Positions 1-9,394 of a stretch of 64,000 nt of DNA are shown here, in pieces. The position numbers and the translations under genes are program-made. Position 1 is the stretch's first letter; every line of letters begins with the position of its first letter. The notes beneath the pieces were generated by a model that saw nothing but the letters and a program-made list of their open reading frames with translations, had not been told where the DNA came from and searched no databases. The DNA is from Pseudomonadota bacterium (lineage in GTDB: Bacteria; Myxococcota_A; Polyangia; GCA-2747355): assembly GCA_016711215.1 (NCBI GenBank), contig JADJTL010000001.1, positions 802,001-866,000 of the forward strand. Reading direction: 5' to 3'.

Positions 1-1
1 A

Positions 2-967
2 ACGGCGTTGATCTTTGTCTTGGCGTCGGGCGCGCTGCTGCTCTGGCGGGCGCCGCGGCGCTGGCCGCTCTACGTCGCCGCGGTCGGGCTGGTGGCCGGC
101 GGCACGACCCTCTGGCTCCAGCACCGCACCGGGGGCTGGTTCTGGCGCTACGTCTTCGAGCTGCACCAGGGGCACGATGTCTACTGGACGCGCATCTGGC
201 CGCAGAGCGAGGTCGCGCTCTTCAAGCGCTTCCCCGCGGTAGCCGTGCTGATCGGCGCGTGGGGTGCGGTCGCGCTGGCCAGACTGCTGATTCGAAGTCG
301 GCGCGCGTCGCAGCGCGAGCGTCGCGGGGGCTGGTGGCTGGCGGTGGTCGCGACCGGGGTCGCCGCCGCGGCGATCGGCTTCGCGACGCAATGGGCCGAG
401 ACCAACGCCTACATCCCGGCGCTCTTCTTCGCCGCCCTCCTGGCCGGCCTCGCCGGCAGCGATCTGGTGCGTTGGGCCTGGCGCCGAGGCCGCGGTCGCT
501 GGCTCGCGGCCGCGCTGGCGCTGGTCGTCGGCGGCGGCCTCGGCGGGCAGCTGATCCACCAGCGTTACCGCGTCGCCACGCAGCTCCCGACCGTGGCGGA
601 TTACGCGGCCTCTGGCGCCCTGCTGCGGCTGCTCGCGTCGGTCGGTGGGCCGGTGTTGATGCCCTATCATCCCTTCTACCCGCGCCTGGTCGGCCAACCC
701 GCGCATTACCACCAGATGGGGACCAACGACGTGCTGCGCGCCGGGTGGCCCCTGCCGCCCGGGATCGCCGCGCGCGTTGCGCGGCGCAGCTACCGCGCGA
801 TCATCCTCGATCGCGGCCTCGACGATCGCTACGCCTTCGTGCTGCGGGACTACGAGGTCGCGCGGCAGCTCGTGCCGATGGAGTCGCCGGAGGTCGTCAC
901 CGGCTACCGCGTGCGCCCGAGCGTGCTGCTCGTGCCGCGGCGCGCGCCCGGAACGCAGGCGCCCTGA
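2..967 (+). CDS. Polytopic membrane protein, C-terminal part (GT39/ArnT-like architecture)
   Basis: The reading frame is open from the window edge, so the 5' end is missing; the TTG at 8 is probably internal. About 320 residues are visible. At least five hydrophobic segments occupy roughly residues 1-185, separated by short Arg-rich loops. A soluble tail of about 125 residues follows, rich in His, Tyr and Arg. A multi-pass core followed by a soluble C-terminal domain resembles lipid-linked sugar transferases (GT39/ArnT class), but the catalytic N-terminal loop lies outside the window. The substrate is therefore unknown and the family assignment is an inference. The gene converges on pgpA 49 bp downstream. 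Confidence 0.55.
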   Translation, partial: TALIFVLASGALLLWRAPRRWPLYVAAVGLVAGGTTLWLQHRTGGWFWRYVFELHQGHDVYWTRIWPQSEVALFKRFPAVAVLIGAWGAVALARLLIRSRRASQRERRGGWWLAVVATGVAAAAIGFATQWAETNAYIPALFFAALLAGLAGSDLVRWAWRRGRGRWLAAALALVVGGGLGGQLIHQRYRVATQLPTVADYAASGALLRLLASVGGPVLMPYHPFYPRLVGQPAHYHQMGTNDVLRAGWPLPPGIAARVARRSYRAIILDRGLDDRYAFVLRDYEVARQLVPMESPEVVTGYRVRPSVLLVPRRAPGTQAP

Positions 968-1016
968 CCCGCGGATCGCGCGGCCGACGCGGTCTTGGGG
1001 GCCGCCCTGCGATCGC

Positions 1017-1568
1017 TCAGCCTCGCCAGGGCGCCAGCCCGAGCCGGGCCAAGATCGCCAGCAGGGCGGCCCCGAGCAGGCCGGCCGCGAGATCGTCGAG
1101 CATCACCCCGAAGCCACCGGGTACGCGGCGGTCGAGCCAGCGAATCGGTGGCGGCTTGAGAATGTCGAGCAGGCGAAAGACGACGAAGCCGGCCAGCAGG
1201 GGCCCCCAGCGAGCGCGGTCGACGAGGGCGACCGTCAGCAAATAGCCGGCGACCTCGTCGATCACGATGCGTCCGCTGTCGTGAGTGCCCCAAGCGCGGT
1301 CGGCCACGCTCGCCGCCCAGGTCCCGACGACCGTGATCAGGAGCACGACCGCGAGGTAGGCGCCGAGCGTCAGGCCTGCGAGCCCGAAGGCGAGGGCGAC
1401 GGCCAGCGCCGTGCCCCAGGTGCCCGGCGCCCAGGGCAGATAGCCCAGGCCAAGGCCGGTGGCGATCAGGCGCGCCAGGCACGAGACCCAGTTCGAGACC
1501 CAGCGCGAAATGCAGCTCCAAAGGCAGTTCGAAATGCAGTTGGAAAGGCGGGAGCTACGCGTCGTCAT
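1017..1568 (-). CDS. pgpA: Phosphatidylglycerophosphatase A
   Basis: Inner-membrane phosphatase that removes the phosphate from phosphatidylglycerophosphate to give phosphatidylglycerol. The 183-residue protein has the family hallmarks GLGYLPWAPGTWGT near residue 40, DEVAGYLL in the middle, RLLDILKPPP, and a C-terminal MLDDLAAG segment before the last membrane helix. The ATG at 1568 has a distant GGAG. The first ~40 residues before LIATGLGLGY are odd: they are built from a degenerate 12-bp tandem repeat that gives 4-residue repeats of the type SNCI/SNCL/SNWV. Typical PgpA starts only a few residues before this motif, so the true start may be internal. Family assignment is firm; the N-terminus is not. 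Confidence 0.88.
   Translation of the reverse strand: MTTRSSRLSNCISNCLWSCISRWVSNWVSCLARLIATGLGLGYLPWAPGTWGTALAVALAFGLAGLTLGAYLAVVLLITVVGTWAASVADRAWGTHDSGRIVIDEVAGYLLTVALVDRARWGPLLAGFVVFRLLDILKPPPIRWLDRRVPGGFGVMLDDLAAGLLGAALLAILARLGLAPWRG
1481..1547. repeat. Degenerate 12-bp tandem repeat at the 5' end of pgpA
   Basis: Read on the minus strand, about five units of 12 bp with the pattern cgaactgccttt / ggagctgcattt / cgcgctgggtct / cgaactgggtct run in phase with codons and encode four-residue repeats. The units differ at several positions, so the array is old or diverging. Confidence 0.7.
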
Positions 1569-1842
1569 CGCTGATCCACTCCGAGGATTCGGCGCGCCCG
1601 TGGCCGCGTCTGCCGGCCGCGGGTTTCAGGTCCAGTGCTACCCGCGGCAGCGCGCCAGCCTACAACACCCAGGGCGCGACGGTAGCGGTCGAAGCTCGGC
1701 CAGCGGCAGCTTCGCCGCCGGGGCGCTCTGGCCTCCAGCGCGGTGCCCAGGGCAGGGGCGCGCGCGGCCCACTCCAGGCAGCGGGCGTGACCGGCTGGGT
1801 GATCGTGCGGCGCTCGCCAGCCGGGTCGGTTATCATCGCGCG

Positions 1843-2694
1843 ATGCGCCTACCGCCTACCCGCGCGGCTACAACGAGGGACGCCTGCCGTCGTCTGGCCT
1901 TCCCCCCCGAGCGGCGCCTGGTGCTCGATAGCCTGCGGCTGGGTCGCCATAAGCCGATGATGCATGGGCTGTTGGAGCTCGACGTCACGCAGGCGCGCGC
2001 GCTCTTGGCGGCGCATCGCGAGCGCAGCGGCGAAGCGCTCTCGTTCACAGCGTTCGTCCTCGCCTGTCTCGGCCGAGCGGTGGTCACGCACCCGGAGGTC
2101 CATGCGCTTCGTGACGCCCTCGGCAGGGTGGTGATCTTCGAGGAGGCCGACGCGACCGCGATCGTCGAGATCGAGGTCGACGGGCGGCCCTTTCCCTTGG
2201 CCCACGTGCTGCGCGGGATCAACCGGCGCAGCGTCCGCGAGCTTCATGACGAGCTGCGGGCGGTAAAGGCCGCCGGCCTGCGGCTCGTCTCAGCGCGCCG
2301 GCGCCTCGGGCTGCGGCTCGCCCTGAGCGTGCCGGGCTGCTTGCGCAGGTTGGTCTATCGCGCCTTGCTCAGCTTCCCACGGCTGGCCAAGCGCTACACG
2401 GGAACGATGCTGGTGACGGCGGTCGGTCGGTTCAGTGGGGGCGCTGGCTGGGGCTTCAGCGCGCCAGGTCTCCACAACCTCTCGGTGGTCATCGGAGGCA
2501 TTGCGTCGCGGCCCACCGCCACCAGCGGTGAGCCGGGGCCGCGCGCGGTGCTCTGCCTGACGGTGAGCGCCAACCACGAGCTGGTGGATGGCGCGCCCCT
2601 GGCGCGCTTCACGCGTGACTTCGCCCGTCGCCTCGAGGGCGCCGAGGGCCTGACCGAGGCCATCCAAGGAGACGGGCATGCCGAGCGAGGCTAG
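1843..2694 (+). CDS. 2-oxoacid dehydrogenase acyltransferase-fold protein
   Basis: A 283-residue protein with the fold of the E2 catalytic domain (chloramphenicol acetyltransferase superfamily). The C-terminal NHELVDGAPLARF matches the HxxxDG active-site motif that closes this domain. The N-terminal SFTAFVLACLGRAV stretch and the central GRPFPLAHVLRGINRRS stretch fit the same family. There is no lipoyl or E3-binding domain and no E1/E3 neighbour, so it is a stand-alone acyltransferase-like protein of unknown substrate, as found in many Myxococcota. The frame stays open upstream to 1459, but that part is antisense to pgpA and low in similarity to anything, so I chose the ATG at 1843. Confidence 0.75.
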   Translation: MRLPPTRAATTRDACRRLAFPPERRLVLDSLRLGRHKPMMHGLLELDVTQARALLAAHRERSGEALSFTAFVLACLGRAVVTHPEVHALRDALGRVVIFEEADATAIVEIEVDGRPFPLAHVLRGINRRSVRELHDELRAVKAAGLRLVSARRRLGLRLALSVPGCLRRLVYRALLSFPRLAKRYTGTMLVTAVGRFSGGAGWGFSAPGLHNLSVVIGGIASRPTATSGEPGPRAVLCLTVSANHELVDGAPLARFTRDFARRLEGAEGLTEAIQGDGHAERG

Positions 2695-2787
2695 CGGGCG
2701 CTCGGGCGCGCAGGCGCTCGGGCTCGCTCAGGTCGGCCTGGCGCCGGCGCGCGAGCGTTGGCGCGCTCGCGCCGACCGGTAGGCCCG

Positions 2788-3216
2788 ATGCGGCTCTGGT
2801 CGATCCATCCACGCTATTTGGATTCGCGCGGGCTCGTCGCCCTCTGGCGCGAGGGCCTGCTCGCGCGCGCCGTGCTCAGGGGCCTGACGCGCGGCTACCG
2901 ACATCATCCGCAGCTCGAGCGCTTTCGCGCCCAACCCGATCCACTCGCCGCGATCGACTGCTACCTCGCGCGCGTGCTCGACGAGTCCCGCGCGCGCGGC
3001 TACGCCTTCGATGCCTCGAAGCTCTGCTACCAGCGCTGCCACCACGCCGCCCTGCCGCTGACCAACGGGCAGCTCGAGTACGAGTGGCAGCACCTGCTCG
3101 CCAAGCTCAAGACCCGTGATCCCCTCCGGTGGCAGCGCCAACGCCCGCTGCAGCCGAGCCAGCATCCATGCTTCCAGCTCGCGCCCGGCCCGGTCGCCGT
3201 CTGGGAGCGACGGTGA
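2788..3216 (+). CDS. Pyrimidine-dimer DNA glycosylase (endonuclease V-like)
   Basis: A 142-residue protein beginning MRLWSIHPRYLDSRGLVALW, the signature N-terminus of the pyrimidine dimer DNA glycosylase family (Pyr_excise, T4 DenV-like). LTRGYRHHPQLERF follows, which is also typical. The family cuts at UV-induced cyclobutane dimers or is annotated as such by similarity. The ATG at 2788 is chosen because the family starts exactly there; upstream in-frame codons to 2758 look non-coding. The length agrees with the bacterial family. It stands 93 bp after the acyltransferase gene with no obvious functional link. Confidence 0.8.
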   Translation: MRLWSIHPRYLDSRGLVALWREGLLARAVLRGLTRGYRHHPQLERFRAQPDPLAAIDCYLARVLDESRARGYAFDASKLCYQRCHHAALPLTNGQLEYEWQHLLAKLKTRDPLRWQRQRPLQPSQHPCFQLAPGPVAVWERR

Positions 3217-3249
3217 GCATAGTCGGGCGCGCCTGCGTGGCGGCCGCGG

Positions 3250-3986
3250 CTACGACGCTCGCACATGCGTGGCAATCCAGAGGCTATGAATGGCGCGCCG
3301 CGACACGACCATCGGCTTCAGCTCCGGGTGCGCGGGTCGTAGCTGGACGCGATTCCCTGGACGAGGGTAGTAGAGGCGAACGATCGGGCCCGTCTTCGCC
3401 ACCTCGACGACGACGACGTCGCCCTCCTTGGCCTGGCCGCGATGCGCCGCGACCATGTCACCAACCTTGATGCCCTCGCTGGTGAGACCATCATCTGCGA
3501 CGACGAAGATCTGATAGGCTGCGGGGCCCACCGCGCTCGGGTCCTCTTGCGCCGCCGTCGGGGCGATCCTCCGCCAGGCCCGCCTAATCCGGGTCTTCCG
3601 CGCGACGACGTTGCGGCGAGGCGGCCGACCATCAGCAGCAGCAGGCGTTCGACCTGAGTGCGATCCACGGGCGACGCTGCGCGATAGAGCGTGAGGATCT
3701 CCTCTTCGGCCTCGGTCAGGGCCGACGCGCCGTTCGCGGCGTCGGCCGCGCTGGTCGTCTCGTCGCCCATGAACCCACAGAGCGGGACATCCAGCGCGAA
3801 GGCGAGCTTGGTCAGCGCCGACACGCTGGGGTCGGTCTTTCCGGCCTCGATGCGGGAGAGCTGCGAGTGAACGATCCCCGCGCTACGCGCGAGCTCACGC
3901 TGACTCACTCCGAGCGACTGCCTGAGCTCACGGACCCGTCGCCCCAGACCCCGAGGCGTCAGGGGTGGTGCTGTTGGGTGTGGCAT
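3250..3986 (-). pseudogene. XRE-type HTH / S24 (LexA-like) regulator, split by a frameshift
   Basis: The 5' part (from the ATG at 3986) encodes an XRE helix-turn-helix: LGRRVRELRQSLGVSQRELA, then SQLSRIEAGKTDPSVSALTKLA, as in lambda-repressor-like DNA-binding domains. The 3' part, in another frame from about 3610 to 3250, encodes an S24-like beta domain (FVVADDGLTSEGIKVGDMV... KEGDVVVVEVAKTGP). The two join if one base is added near 3600-3620, giving about 245 residues, a normal size for HTH-S24 repressors. Just before the junction the 5' frame slides into rare codons (AGA, TTA). It is either a sequencing error or a recent mutation. No self-cleavage Ser/Lys pair can be assigned with confidence. 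Confidence 0.7.
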
Positions 3987-4271
3987 CCGCAACTCTTTCG
4001 GAGGGCGAAGAGGAGCGCGCATTTGTCATGCGCCGCGCGGCAGCAACCGATGCACCTCTCGCGTGGCGCCCGATCAACCTCTTCGCCGGCCGTCCAGAAT
4101 AGCCCCGCGCGCTCGCAGTGTCGAGCACGCGCAGAATACGCGGCCCGGGCCGTCGCCGCCGGCTCTCCTAGCATCGATCGTGGCCCGGGCAAGCGGATGC
4201 AAGGGGAGGCGAGTCGGCCTGCGCTCGGCCCCTGGGGCCTGGCGTTCGCCCTGCCGACGACCTGGGCATGA

Positions 4272-5882
4272 TCACATTTGCACGAGGCGTCGGATCAGCT
4301 CGCGGTGCTGCTTAGCGCCGCGGCCGCTGCCGTTCGCCGCGAATTGAATTCCGTATTGCGGAGTGCTCGCGTAGACGACCGTGCCGTCGAGGCCGACGGG
4401 CTCCGTCGCACCGGGAGCGGTAAAGCGAAGGTTGACGTTCGACCCGAGTGCGAGGTCCGCGGCAGCCACCAGCCGCGTCCCGCCGATGCTCAGGTCGCGA
4501 AGCGCTCCCTCTGCCGGTTCCCTCATCTCGAGCGCGCTCCATTGCACCGCGATGTCCACCGGCAACCTCACGTGTCGTCGTCGCGCCACCGCTAGGGCCT
4601 GGCTCCTGGCGAGGCGCAGCAGGAAGTCCCGTTTCGCTGCCTCCGTGTCGTCGAAGGCCACCAGACCACCCGCTCGAAGCGAGCGCTTCGTGCCGAGGGC
4701 GCGCCGTGCTACGATCTGACCTCGCACGAGGACGGGGTTGGGCAGCTCGCGGAAGTAGACGTCGGCGAGAATCGGCGTGCCGACCGCACAAGTCGCCAGC
4801 GTGGCGCAATGCACGCCCCCATGCTCCAGCGTCGCCTCATAGAGTTCGAGGAAGTGCTTTCCATTCCTCGGGCGCACCTTAACGATTTCCATCTCAGCCT
4901 CCAAGCGCTGAACGATCGCCGACAGGAGTCCGGGCACCGACTCTCGCCAAAGCGCCGGGTGGAGGGTGCGGCCGAAGCCGTTTCGCAGGCGGGGGGCAAA
5001 GTGCAAGCCGAGTCTGCCGCAGACGAGGCCTACGACGAGCGCTAGCGCCAGGGTGAACACGGTCGGCGGGCGCGACGGGCGGGTGGGCACCACAGCGGCG
5101 GTGACCACCCGGGCGCCTTGAGGGGTCCGCCGCGCGGCGCGCTCCTCGCCGCGCAAGGCCCCTACGACGCGCCAGCGACGCTGCGCATCCCCGAGCGCGC
5201 GCGCCAGCGCTTCGCGCTCCGAGACCCCACCCGCGGGGCGCTCGGGGCTCGGGCGCTGGGAGGCCTGCAGGGCCGCCCGGGCCTGCGCAACGGCGGCATG
5301 GGCCTGAGCGAAGCGCCGGTCGAGGAAGCGTGCCGCGCTCCGCTGAGTGGCGCGCGCCTGCTCGCGGCTGAGGCCGACGTAGGCGCTGGCGATGGCCCTC
5401 GCGATTCGGGCCGCCATGCCGGGCGTCGCATGCTCGACGGCGACCTCGACGCGCCCGGCGGTCTGGACGTCCGGGCGGCAGTCGATCCGCTCGGCCAGGG
5501 GCGCTGCTGCGCCGGCGACGCGATCAACGCCTGTTCGCCGTCGTGCCCATGGCTCTGACCAGCCGTCGCCCGGCTGGCCCTGGCGCAGCGCGCGAGCCGC
5601 GCGGCGCAGGACGGGCGCGCTGCAGGCAAGATAGGCCTGGGTGCTGACGTAGGTACTGGGGCGCGCGCCCTCCGGTCGATGGGGGCCTGAGCGCTCGGCG
5701 GACGCGCCCTGCGAACCCACGGACACGGTCGTCGAGGCGCGGTAGACCCGCGGCTGCAGCGCGGTCCAGGCGAGCGCAAGGCCCATCGCGCCGACGACGG
5801 CAGCCATGAGGAAGCGCCCGTGGCGGCGGGCGATCGAGAGCTCGGCGCGCAGCGTCGAGGTCAGTTCCATCGCTATTCCCAT
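4272..5882 (-). CDS. Wzz-like chain-length protein fused to PilZ domains
   Basis: An uninterrupted 536-residue frame. Residues 1-295 have the layout of polysaccharide co-polymerases (Wzz): TM1 at about 24-42, a periplasmic region with a coiled-coil-like Ala/Arg-rich middle, and TM2 at about 275-292 preceded by a Pro-rich PTRPSRPP. Residues 331-536 hold a PilZ-like N domain and a PilZ domain with both c-di-GMP signatures: RRHVR (R435, R439) and DLSIGG (D463, S465, G468). The ATG at 5882 lies in a 12-bp duplication that also contains the stop codon of the upstream receiver gene, so the two are probably translationally coupled. An internal ATG at 4892 with a strong GGAGG could also yield a separate 206-residue PilZ protein. 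Inference: c-di-GMP control of exopolysaccharide length or export. Confidence 0.72.
   Translation of the reverse strand: MGIAMELTSTLRAELSIARRHGRFLMAAVVGAMGLALAWTALQPRVYRASTTVSVGSQGASAERSGPHRPEGARPSTYVSTQAYLACSAPVLRRAARALRQGQPGDGWSEPWARRRTGVDRVAGAAAPLAERIDCRPDVQTAGRVEVAVEHATPGMAARIARAIASAYVGLSREQARATQRSAARFLDRRFAQAHAAVAQARAALQASQRPSPERPAGGVSEREALARALGDAQRRWRVVGALRGEERAARRTPQGARVVTAAVVPTRPSRPPTVFTLALALVVGLVCGRLGLHFAPRLRNGFGRTLHPALWRESVPGLLSAIVQRLEAEMEIVKVRPRNGKHFLELYEATLEHGGVHCATLATCAVGTPILADVYFRELPNPVLVRGQIVARRALGTKRSLRAGGLVAFDDTEAAKRDFLLRLARSQALAVARRRHVRLPVDIAVQWSALEMREPAEGALRDLSIGGTRLVAAADLALGSNVNLRFTAPGATEPVGLDGTVVYASTPQYGIQFAANGSGRGAKQHRELIRRLVQM
4890..4902 (-). promoter_or_regulatory. Internal ribosome binding site and start for the PilZ part
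   Basis: On the minus strand GGAGG (complement of 4898-4902) stands 5 nt before ATG (4892-4890), in frame with the Wzz-PilZ gene. This is a better initiation site than the one at the upstream end of the same frame, so a free PilZ protein may be made from the same mRNA. Confidence 0.5.
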
Positions 5883-5891
5883 CGCTATTCC
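5868..5891. repeat. Perfect 12-bp tandem duplication over a stop/start junction
   Basis: The unit catcgctattcc occurs twice head to tail and a third copy begins (cat). On the minus strand each unit supplies an ATG and a TAG, producing the receiver gene's ATG-GAA-TAG end and two alternative in-frame ATGs for the Wzz-PilZ gene. Confidence 0.85.
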
Positions 5892-6454
5892 ATCTCGTAC
5901 CGGGCGAGCTCGGCCTCGATCTCGTCCACCAGGGTATCGAGATTGATCGCGTCGGAGCTGACGCAGATCGATCCCTTGGACGTGCGGTGGACCGCAGTGA
6001 TGCCGGGATGCTCGACCTCGAGGGCGCGGAGCGCCTGCGACTGCCGCCGACTGACCTGGAGCAGGCGCCGGCTCTTGACGGCCAGGTTGCGAACGGTCAG
6101 GGCCTCTCGGATGGCCGCCGTGAACTCCGCCGTTGGGCAGGGCTTGGTCAGGTAGCGGAAGATGCGCCCGTCGTTGATTCCGCAGAGGGCGGACTCCAGG
6201 GTCGGATTGCCGGTCAGGAGGATGCGGACCGTTTCGGGCGAGGTCTGGCAGACCTCGGCCAGGAACTCCGATCCCGACATCTGGGGCATCCGCTCGTCGG
6301 AGACCACGACGTCGACCTGGTGCCGCTTGAGCAGCATCAGCGCTTGAGGGGCCGACGAGGACATCAGCACCCGATAGGACTCCCGAGCGAGGGCACGCCG
6401 TAGGACGTTGAGCATGCCGACTTCGTCGTCGACAAGGAGGATCGTGGGCGTCAT
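5885..6454 (-). CDS. Response regulator, receiver domain with short C-terminal tail
   Basis: A 189-residue protein. Residues 1-120 form a CheY-like receiver: acidic pair at D9/D10, phospho-acceptor D53 in VVVSDERMP, T81 in LLTGNP and K104 in YLTKPCP. The FRYLTKPCP form is typical of receivers coupled to HD-GYP and other c-di-GMP proteins. The remaining ~70 residues form no output domain I recognise; the first part looks helical. Start ATG 6454 chosen because MTPTILLVDDE is the normal receiver N-terminus. It ends inside the repeat from which the Wzz-PilZ gene starts, so the two very likely form one unit. No histidine kinase is adjacent in the same operon. Confidence 0.85.
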   Translation of the reverse strand: MTPTILLVDDEVGMLNVLRRALARESYRVLMSSSAPQALMLLKRHQVDVVVSDERMPQMSGSEFLAEVCQTSPETVRILLTGNPTLESALCGINDGRIFRYLTKPCPTAEFTAAIREALTVRNLAVKSRRLLQVSRRQSQALRALEVEHPGITAVHRTSKGSICVSSDAINLDTLVDEIEAELARYEME

Positions 6455-6568
6455 AGTGCGCAACCCCCGAGTGTGGTAGCAGTGTCCGGACGAAGCAGAG
6501 CGCCTGCGCTTTGGCGAGCAGCGCCGTTGCACGTATGCACCACTGTGCCATAGGTGTTGCGTGTGAGC

Positions 6569-6606
6569 AACGATCGGCGCGGCGATCGGCGCGCCGATCG
6601 TTGCGC
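6569..6606. repeat. 12-bp tandem repeat that is also a 13-bp inverted repeat
   Basis: Three units of 12 bp (cgatcggcgcgg, cgatcggcgcgc, cgatcgttgcgc) run from 6571 to 6606. Because each unit is nearly self-complementary, 6569-6581 and 6590-6602 form a perfect 13-bp inverted repeat around 8 nt. It lies between the receiver gene and the 3' end of the lipoprotein gene at 6722 and could act as a terminator hairpin, though no T-run follows. Confidence 0.7.
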
Positions 6607-6627
6607 CGGTCAGCGATCACCGCTACG

Positions 6628-6651
6628 GCTCCAGGCGATGCTCCAGGCGAT
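6628..6651. repeat. Perfect 12-bp tandem duplication
   Basis: The unit gctccaggcgat is present twice without a gap in the intergenic stretch 6455-6721. It is only 21 bp from the preceding 12-bp array. Confidence 0.85.
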
Positions 6652-6721
6652 GGGGCGTTCCGGCTGCAGGCGGTGTGGCGAAGGGGCGTCGTCGCTGAGC
6701 GCAGGGTCTGCGCGGGCGCCC

Positions 6722-7969
6722 TCAACGTGCGGCGGTGAGCGCGTCGAGGGTGCCCAAGAACTCCGCCCAGGCGGGCTTCGCCGCGCCGCTCGCGAAGCTG
6801 AGCAGGCCCAACGAGGCGAGGGTCTCCTCGACCTTCGCGCCGAGCGCGGGAAAGCCTTCGGCCGCGTAGGCGTCACCGAAGGTCTTCGCCAGCGCGGGCG
6901 ACCAGTCGACGAGCTGGAAGGCGAAGGCCGCGCGCAGGCTCGGCGCTGTCCGGAGGACCGTGCCCAGCTCGGCGAGAAAGCTGGCCTGGGCCGCGCCCGA
7001 GCTGCCAAGCACCGAGGGCGCGCGTCCAGCGGGGCAGCCGACCTCTTGGAGGACGAGGGGACGTCCGGCGGCGAGGGTCGTCATCGCCTTGACGTCGCTG
7101 GCGACGCTCCCAGGGGCGCGCAGCCGGTAGGCCTTGTCGAGGCAGTAGTAGTTGAAGGCGGCGAAGTCTCCGGCTGCGACGAGCGGGGCGAGGGCTGCGG
7201 CGTGACCGTCGTCGAGCGACCCCTGACGCAGGGTCATCGCCACCGCGACCTCGGGAAGGGCGTCACGAATCCGCGTGCGCGCCTTGGCGAGGAAGCCGAG
7301 GAGCGAGGCGGCCCAGGACCTGCCCGCCGCTGAGGTGGGGCTGGTGTCGTCGTAGAAGGTGTCCGGCTCATTGCCCACGCTGAGCGCGAAGACGCGATGC
7401 GTGGCGAGCAGCGGAAGGACCCTGTCGAGCAGCGCCGCGAAGCGGTCGACGATCAGCGGATCGTCGAAGGCGCGGCCGGCCGCCAGCGTGTACTGCGCTC
7501 CGGCCAGGTCGCTCGGTATCGAGAACCCGTCGCTGTCGACCGTTTCGATCAGCAGGTGCACGGCCTGCCCCTGGGCCGTGGCGGCCGCCAACGCTCGCTC
7601 GAGGACGGAGGTGTCGATCGTCGTCGCCGAGGGCTCGAGCTCGGCCCACGAGACATGCACCCGCGAGACCTGCATGCCGTGGGCGCGAGCCTCGGCAAGT
7701 CGCGCGTCGACGGCCGAGGCGGTGGCCGTGGGCAGGCTCTCGTAGGTCGGAAAGACGCCGAGATGGTTGCCCGGCGGCAGCCGCGGCAGCGCGTTAGCGA
7801 GCGCGCTGCCGTCGGCACCGGCGACCGCGTCCGGCCCGGTCGCCCGATCGGCGGCGCCGGCATCGCGCAGCCCCGCAGCGTCGCCTCGCGCTGGGGACGC
7901 CGATTCGAGCGACGAACAGCTCAGCGTGGAGGTGCCGGCGAGGAGCAGCAGCAGGCAAGAAAAGCGCAT
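6722..7969 (-). CDS. Lipoprotein with GH-A type (TIM-barrel) glycoside hydrolase domain
   Basis: A 415-residue exported lipoprotein: N-terminal hydrophobic stretch then lipobox TLSC with Cys18, followed by an Ala/Asp-rich linker to about residue 60. The rest looks like a TIM-barrel of glycosidase clan GH-A: ALSVGNEPD gives the NEP motif with acid/base E201, and VLQEVGCP gives the nucleophile E309 on a later strand. Substrate is not predictable. Start ATG 7969 has AAGGAG 9 nt upstream. It begins 27 bp after the sigma-54 regulator gene on the same strand, so it may be co-transcribed with the kinase/regulator pair, an odd companion for a metal-resistance system. Confidence 0.75.
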   Translation of the reverse strand: MRFSCLLLLLAGTSTLSCSSLESASPARGDAAGLRDAGAADRATGPDAVAGADGSALANALPRLPPGNHLGVFPTYESLPTATASAVDARLAEARAHGMQVSRVHVSWAELEPSATTIDTSVLERALAAATAQGQAVHLLIETVDSDGFSIPSDLAGAQYTLAAGRAFDDPLIVDRFAALLDRVLPLLATHRVFALSVGNEPDTFYDDTSPTSAAGRSWAASLLGFLAKARTRIRDALPEVAVAMTLRQGSLDDGHAAALAPLVAAGDFAAFNYYCLDKAYRLRAPGSVASDVKAMTTLAAGRPLVLQEVGCPAGRAPSVLGSSGAAQASFLAELGTVLRTAPSLRAAFAFQLVDWSPALAKTFGDAYAAEGFPALGAKVEETLASLGLLSFASGAAKPAWAEFLGTLDALTAAR

Positions 7970-7996
7970 TGAAGCAGTCTCCTTCGAGGATCGCCC

Positions 7997-9390
<1,394 letters not shown>

Positions 9391-9394
<4 letters not shown>

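Noticed and set aside
5987..6403. 138-codon frame opposite the receiver gene
   Set aside because: Antisense of a clear receiver domain and lacks a ribosome site.
6535..6550. TGGCACAGTGGTGCAT on the minus strand, similar to a sigma-54 promoter ahead of the receiver gene
   Set aside because: The GG to GC distance is 9 nt rather than the strict 10, and no other element supports it.
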